Positions 6,370 to 9,658 of a DNA stretch of 9,658 bases are shown here, one piece after another (the stretch's first letter is position 1; every line of letters starts with the position of its first letter). Origin of the DNA: Treponema sp. (GTDB lineage Bacteria > Spirochaetota > Spirochaetia > Treponematales > Treponemataceae); NCBI GenBank assembly GCA_016282455.1, contig JAEEKM010000332.1:1-9658 (forward strand). Direction: 5' to 3'. The position numbers were made by a program, and so were the translations under genes. The notes beneath the pieces are model-generated. The model saw only the letters and a list, made by a program, of their open reading frames with translations. It was not told the origin of the DNA and ran no database searches.

Positions 6370-7759
6370 TGGGTATAAAACACACTTCTGCCGCCAGTTT
6401 AAGGTTCCACTTGATTTTTGAAAAACTGCCTCCGAGTGTAAAGGAAAAATCTGTCTGGGCGGAGTGAAAGTTTTCTTTTTTGAATGTAATTTTTTCTGAA
6501 AGGGAGACTGACTTTAAATGCGCAGGACTGACTCTTTTTTTTGTTACAGGCGAGAGGCTTTGCGAAAAAGTGAAGGTGTCCGTATAATTTTCTTTTGAAA
6601 AAGAGAGACTGCTTTTGGAAGAGAGTTTTCTGTTTTTTGCGCTGAATAAAAGTTTTCCTGTATAGGTGACCTCTTCATCTTCTGTGGAAAATTTTACTCC
6701 GTTAAAAAAACTAAAGTTACATCTTCCGCAGGTAAGGCTGGTGTCAAAGCGAAGGCTGTAGTTCTGGTAATACCGGCTTAAGCGTTTTTTCGTTTTACAA
6801 AAGTCAGCATTAAAAAGAAGCCCGCTTTCAAAAAGTATTGTTCCCGGTGAAAAATGTATCTGCGGGTTTAACTGGAACTGCAGGTAGGGTTTGGGCATGG
6901 AGAGGTCAGGGCAGATAAGATTTTTGTCAGAAAGGAAAGTGGCGGTATGTAAAGTAAAATGCTCTGTTAAAAAAGAGGCGTAAGCCCTCATCCAGAAAGC
7001 GGCAGTTTGGAAGGGATGTTCATGAAGTCCAAGGGCTGCAGAAAAACGAAAGTTTTGAAAAAGAAGATTTACTTCACTTTCCATAACTCCATAATTCTTT
7101 TCTGGAAAAAAGGGAAAATCCTGATACCATGAATCTGTATTTTTTTTGCCAAGCAGGAAGGATGCCCATGTAAAGGAAAAGCTTCCGTTAGGCATCCATG
7201 AGAAAGAAAAGTCCCGGAAAAAACTTGCATACCCTTCTCCCTTTAAGGAAAATGCAGACTCAAGTTTGGGAAACCAGTGTAAACTACCACAAGGAGAAAG
7301 ATTTATTGCAAAGGAAATGTCCCTGTCACTCCCGTTAAAGGCAGGAAGTGAAGGAGAAATACCGGGGGTTAGAAAAGGCGCTTTATGCAGGGCTGAGGGA
7401 AGAGAAAGAGATGGATTTTTCATGCGGGATATTGCCTGTGAAAAAGTGAGTTTTCCGGAAAGCACTTCAAGTTTAAAAGGTAAAGTTTTATTTAAGAGGC
7501 TGACTTTTGCACCCCAAAGAAAAGACTTATTGTTTAGCGAAACAATCCCTGTAAAAGACGAAAGATTTAATCTTGCCCCTGCGTTCCACTGCTCCGGAAC
7601 AAAAGAAATATCTTCTTTTGAAAACTTCCATAAACCTTCGGAAGAAATCTCCAGTGAGCGGAAGACGGAAGCTTTTGCAAAAGAAAAGGGGACTTCTGCA
7701 AGCGGGAGAATCAGAATCAGCATAAAATAGGCTATGGGCTTAAAAAAATTTTCTCTCAT
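6347..7759 (-). CDS. Exported protein of unknown function, probable outer-membrane beta-barrel
   Basis: A 470-residue protein that I do not recognise. It has a Sec signal peptide: charged start (MRENFFK), hydrophobic stretch about 8-20, and an Ala-x-Ala site at 28-30, so the mature protein probably begins at Ser31. The rest is rich in Ser and Phe with short alternating polar/hydrophobic strands (for example about 55-110, 165-200 and 315-470), no further transmembrane helices, and a C-terminal Phe, all consistent with a beta-barrel. Six cysteines are present, two as CGRC (about residue 350). An in-frame stop three codons upstream fixes the ATG at 7759 as the longest possible start; no Shine-Dalgarno is visible and the flank is AT-only. 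It precedes tRNA-Cys and the 971-residue envelope protein on the same strand. Barrel topology is an inference from composition; a periplasmic beta-rich protein is the alternative. Confidence 0.65.
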   Translation of the reverse strand: MRENFFKPIAYFMLILILPLAEVPFSFAKASVFRSLEISSEGLWKFSKEDISFVPEQWNAGARLNLSSFTGIVSLNNKSFLWGAKVSLLNKTLPFKLEVLSGKLTFSQAISRMKNPSLSLPSALHKAPFLTPGISPSLPAFNGSDRDISFAINLSPCGSLHWFPKLESAFSLKGEGYASFFRDFSFSWMPNGSFSFTWASFLLGKKNTDSWYQDFPFFPEKNYGVMESEVNLLFQNFRFSAALGLHEHPFQTAAFWMRAYASFLTEHFTLHTATFLSDKNLICPDLSMPKPYLQFQLNPQIHFSPGTILFESGLLFNADFCKTKKRLSRYYQNYSLRFDTSLTCGRCNFSFFNGVKFSTEDEEVTYTGKLLFSAKNRKLSSKSSLSFSKENYTDTFTFSQSLSPVTKKRVSPAHLKSVSLSEKITFKKENFHSAQTDFSFTLGGSFSKIKWNLKLAAEVCFIPIDKNIRF

Positions 7760-7865
7760 ATATATTTAATGGGGGTTGAAAGGGTCAAAAGTGCAACAAA
7801 CATATAGAAAAAAAACATTTTTTTTGTTAGTATGGCTTATCAATTCACATTCATAGAGGAAAACT
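7760..7865. other. Divergent AT-rich intergenic region between the 470-residue protein gene and pgi
   Basis: This 106-base spacer must carry start signals for both flanking genes. It holds the pgi Shine-Dalgarno (AGAGGA at 7855-7860, 5 bases before the ATG) and a long A/T palindrome. I find no plus-strand -35/-10 pair close to consensus; TAGTAT (7828-7833) is the best -10 candidate for pgi. Confidence 0.5.
7808..7825. repeat. A8-CA-T8 palindrome upstream of pgi
   Basis: Eight A (7808-7815), CA, then eight T (7818-7825) form an inverted repeat made only of A and T in its arms. With no G-C pairs it is a poor terminator. Its position just upstream of the likely pgi start region fits an A-tract bend or an RNA-polymerase UP-element; that role is inferred. 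Confidence 0.55.
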
Positions 7866-9458
7866 ATGGCTACAAAGATTTCATGGAACAACCTGAACAA
7901 GGCTGAAAGTTTTAAGGAACTTAAATCTCTTAAAGATGCAGTTTCACTTAAGAAGGTTCTCAAAGGTGCCTCAGGGGCAAAGCGTGTTGCAGAAAGCACA
8001 ATCCCAATGGGTGCAGGACTCACCTTTAACTATGCGGCAAAGCAGGTTGACAAAAAGACTATCGCTGTCTTTAAGAAATTGGTCAAGGAACAGCAGCTTC
8101 TTGAAAAATTCGAAGCCCTCTATAACGGTGAAGTGGTGAACACCGGCGAGAAGCGCATGGTTCTTCATCACCTTACACGCGGTCAGCTGGGAAATAAAGT
8201 TGTTGCAGACGGTGCAGACAAGAGAGAGTTCTATGTTGCCCAGCAGAATGCAATTGCTGACTTTGCAGAAAAAGTTCACACAGGAAAAATCACCAACGAA
8301 AAGGGTGAAAAATACACAACAGTCTGTCAGATTGGAATTGGTGGAAGTGACTTAGGTCCACGTGCAATGTACCTTGCTCTTGAAAACTGGGCTAAGGCAA
8401 ACAAGACATTCAAAATGGATGCAAAGTTCATTTCTAATGTTGACCCCGATGATGCCGCTGCAGTTCTTGCTTCTATTGATATTGCAAAGACAATCTTTAT
8501 TCTTGTTTCAAAAAGCGGTACTACTCTTGAGACCCTTACAAACGAAAGTTTTGTAAAAGATGCCATCAAAAAGGCAGGACTTAAAGTTGGCAAACACATG
8601 ATTGCAGTTACCAGTGAGACAAGTCCTCTTGCAAAGAACCCTGACTACATGGCCGCTTTCTTTATGGATGACTACATTGGCGGACGCTACTCTTCTACTT
8701 CTGCTGTGGGTGGAGCAATCTTAAGTCTTGCTTTTGGTGCAGATGTTTTTGCAAAGTTCCTTAAGGGAGCCGCTCAGGAAGACAAGCTTGCAACAGAAAA
8801 AGACATTACAAAGAACCCTGCCCTCATGGATGCCCTTATTGGTGTTTACGAGAGAAATGTTCTGGGTTACCCCTCAACTGCAATTCTCCCCTACTCACAG
8901 GCACTTTCACGTTTCCCCGCCCACCTTCAGCAGCTGGACATGGAGTCTAACGGAAAGAGCGTAAACCGTGACGGAAAAAATATTTCTTATGTTACAGGTC
9001 CTGTTATTTGTGGTGAACCCGGAACTAACGGTCAGCATTCTTTCTACCAGCTTTTGCACCAGGGAACAAATGTTATTCCTCTCCAGTTGATCGCTTTCCA
9101 GAAAAAGCAGTGCGGTAAGGATGTAACAATCCAGGGAAGCACAAGTCAGGAAAAACTTTCTGCAAACGTTGTTGCCCAGATTATTGCCTTTGCCTGTGGT
9201 AAGGATGATGAAAATCCAAACAAATACTTTGCAGGCGAGCGCCCTTCAAGCCTCATCTACGGTAAGCAGCTTACACCAGAGAGTCTGGGTGCCCTTCTTG
9301 CCCACTATGAAAACAAAGTAATGTTCCAGGGCTTTGTATGGAACGTGAACAGTTTTGACCAGGAAGGCGTACAGCTTGGTAAAGTTCTTGCAAAGACTGT
9401 ACTTTCAGGCAAAATGGACGGTGCCCTTAAGGCATTCGCTGATTTACTGATTAAATAA
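7866..9458 (+). CDS. pgi: Glucose-6-phosphate isomerase
   Basis: A 530-residue cytoplasmic enzyme that interconverts glucose 6-phosphate and fructose 6-phosphate, the second step of glycolysis and also used in gluconeogenesis. Features in order: IGIGGSDLGPR (156-166), the SKSGTTLET phosphate-binding loop (215-223), the first PGI signature DYIGGRYSSTSAVG (269-282, Arg274), catalytic Glu360 in MESNGKS, catalytic His391 in GQHSFYQLLHQG, and catalytic Lys506 in the C-terminal signature. That last signature reads FDQEGVQLGK, with Gln503 where most members have Glu (GVELGK). The length matches the long bacterial form. The start has AGAGGA 5 bases upstream. The gene stands alone, with no clear intrinsic terminator within 200 bases downstream. 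Assignment is certain. Confidence 0.97.
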   Translation: MATKISWNNLNKAESFKELKSLKDAVSLKKVLKGASGAKRVAESTIPMGAGLTFNYAAKQVDKKTIAVFKKLVKEQQLLEKFEALYNGEVVNTGEKRMVLHHLTRGQLGNKVVADGADKREFYVAQQNAIADFAEKVHTGKITNEKGEKYTTVCQIGIGGSDLGPRAMYLALENWAKANKTFKMDAKFISNVDPDDAAAVLASIDIAKTIFILVSKSGTTLETLTNESFVKDAIKKAGLKVGKHMIAVTSETSPLAKNPDYMAAFFMDDYIGGRYSSTSAVGGAILSLAFGADVFAKFLKGAAQEDKLATEKDITKNPALMDALIGVYERNVLGYPSTAILPYSQALSRFPAHLQQLDMESNGKSVNRDGKNISYVTGPVICGEPGTNGQHSFYQLLHQGTNVIPLQLIAFQKKQCGKDVTIQGSTSQEKLSANVVAQIIAFACGKDDENPNKYFAGERPSSLIYGKQLTPESLGALLAHYENKVMFQGFVWNVNSFDQEGVQLGKVLAKTVLSGKMDGALKAFADLLIK

Positions 9459-9475
9459 TTCTTTAGAGGGAGAGG

Positions 9476-9658
9476 ATGCCTCTGCTTACCAAGCGGGGGT
9501 TTCCCCTCCCCTATGACCCCACGGCTTCCCGGCACGTTTTTTTTGAGTCCTGGTTTTTACACCTGTCGAAAGGCAATGACCGCAGTGTTACAGCTCATCA
9601 AGACCTTTACTACTGTGCTGGTGGTCTGGTTCTTCTACGAGAAAATTGTTTTAAACGT
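9476..9658 (+). CDS. Possible small ORF in an atypical G+C-rich tail (incomplete)
   Basis: An open frame of 61 codons starts with ATG at 9476, 17 bases after the pgi stop, and is still open at the window edge. GAGGGAG lies 3 bases before the ATG, close for a ribosome-binding site. The start reads MPLLTKRGFPLPYDPTASRH, followed by a Trp/Phe/His-containing stretch; I recognise no domain. The first 60 bases are about two thirds G+C, far above the neighbouring genes. A second plus-strand frame, from ATG 9513 or 9576, is also open to the edge and would give a short hydrophobic peptide. Two open frames in one stretch mean neither is well supported; this may instead be a non-coding repeat or the border of an accessory element. 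Confidence 0.25.
   Translation, partial: MPLLTKRGFPLPYDPTASRHVFFESWFLHLSKGNDRSVTAHQDLYYCAGGLVLLRENCFKR

Noticed and set aside
7146..7730. Plus-strand open frame of 194 codons antisense to the 470-residue protein
   Set aside because: The opposite strand has a clear signal peptide and a plausible C-terminus. This frame gives a Lys/Glu/Ser-rich sequence without domains, as expected for an antisense shadow.
7759..7788. Possible promoter TTGACC-18-TATATA on the minus strand before the 470-residue protein gene
   Set aside because: The -10 overlaps the ATG, so transcription would begin inside the coding region. The next in-frame ATG (residue 13) lacks a Shine-Dalgarno and would remove the charged part of the signal peptide.
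9466..9545. Intrinsic terminator for pgi using GGGG-TTT-CCCC or AGAGG-ATG-CCTCT with the T8 tract
   Set aside because: Both stems are 4-5 bp and neither is adjacent to the T8 run at 9537-9544; the sequence just before that run does not fold into a stem.
9459..9658. Integron attC or attI site after pgi
   Set aside because: I found no pair of core sites of the RYYYAAC and GTTRRRY type with the expected symmetry, and no integrase gene in the window.

Overview
The window looks like a chromosomal stretch from a spirochaete, most probably a Treponema with moderate-to-low G+C. The protein families, the signal peptides and the two large exported proteins ending in Phe point that way, and the presence of hisH suggests a species that makes its own histidine rather than a host-restricted one such as T. 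pallidum. This placement is inference from sequence character; no database was searched.

Layout. (1) Bases 1-1775, minus strand, hold a tight three-gene run: pgsA (phosphatidylglycerophosphate synthase), a hemolysin III/PAQR-family membrane protein with an unusual basic N-terminal extension, and hisH, cut by the window edge. Gaps are 16 and 14 bases. A near-consensus promoter sits so close to pgsA that the transcript is predicted to start on the A of the ATG. (2) Bases 1838-2659, minus strand, encode a cytidylate-kinase-like protein fused to a C-terminal BON-like domain, with its own near-perfect sigma70-type promoter. (3) Divergent to it, bases 2752-3300 on the plus strand encode a Nudix hydrolase resembling ADP-ribose pyrophosphatases. 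(4) Its end overlaps by 14 bases, tail to tail, a 971-residue exported protein on the minus strand (3287-6202). That protein has a gluzincin-type HELTH metalloprotease domain, a beta-propeller-like middle and a probable outer-membrane beta-barrel end. (5) Upstream of it on the same strand are an intrinsic terminator, tRNA-Cys(GCA) with its own promoter, and a 470-residue exported, probably beta-barrel protein (6347-7759). (6) A 106-base AT-rich divergent region with an A8/T8 palindrome separates that gene from pgi (glucose-6-phosphate isomerase, plus strand, 7866-9458). (7) The last 200 bases change character: about two thirds G+C over 60 bases, and two overlapping open frames that run off the window. 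This may be a repeat, an accessory element or the start of a small gene.

How the genes fit together. Most are housekeeping: glycolysis (pgi), phospholipid synthesis (pgsA), histidine synthesis (hisH), nucleotide clean-up (Nudix) and translation (tRNA-Cys). The lineage-specific content lies in the two envelope proteins flanking tRNA-Cys and in the kinase-BON fusion. I see no CRISPR array, insertion sequence, phage module or recognised defence system.
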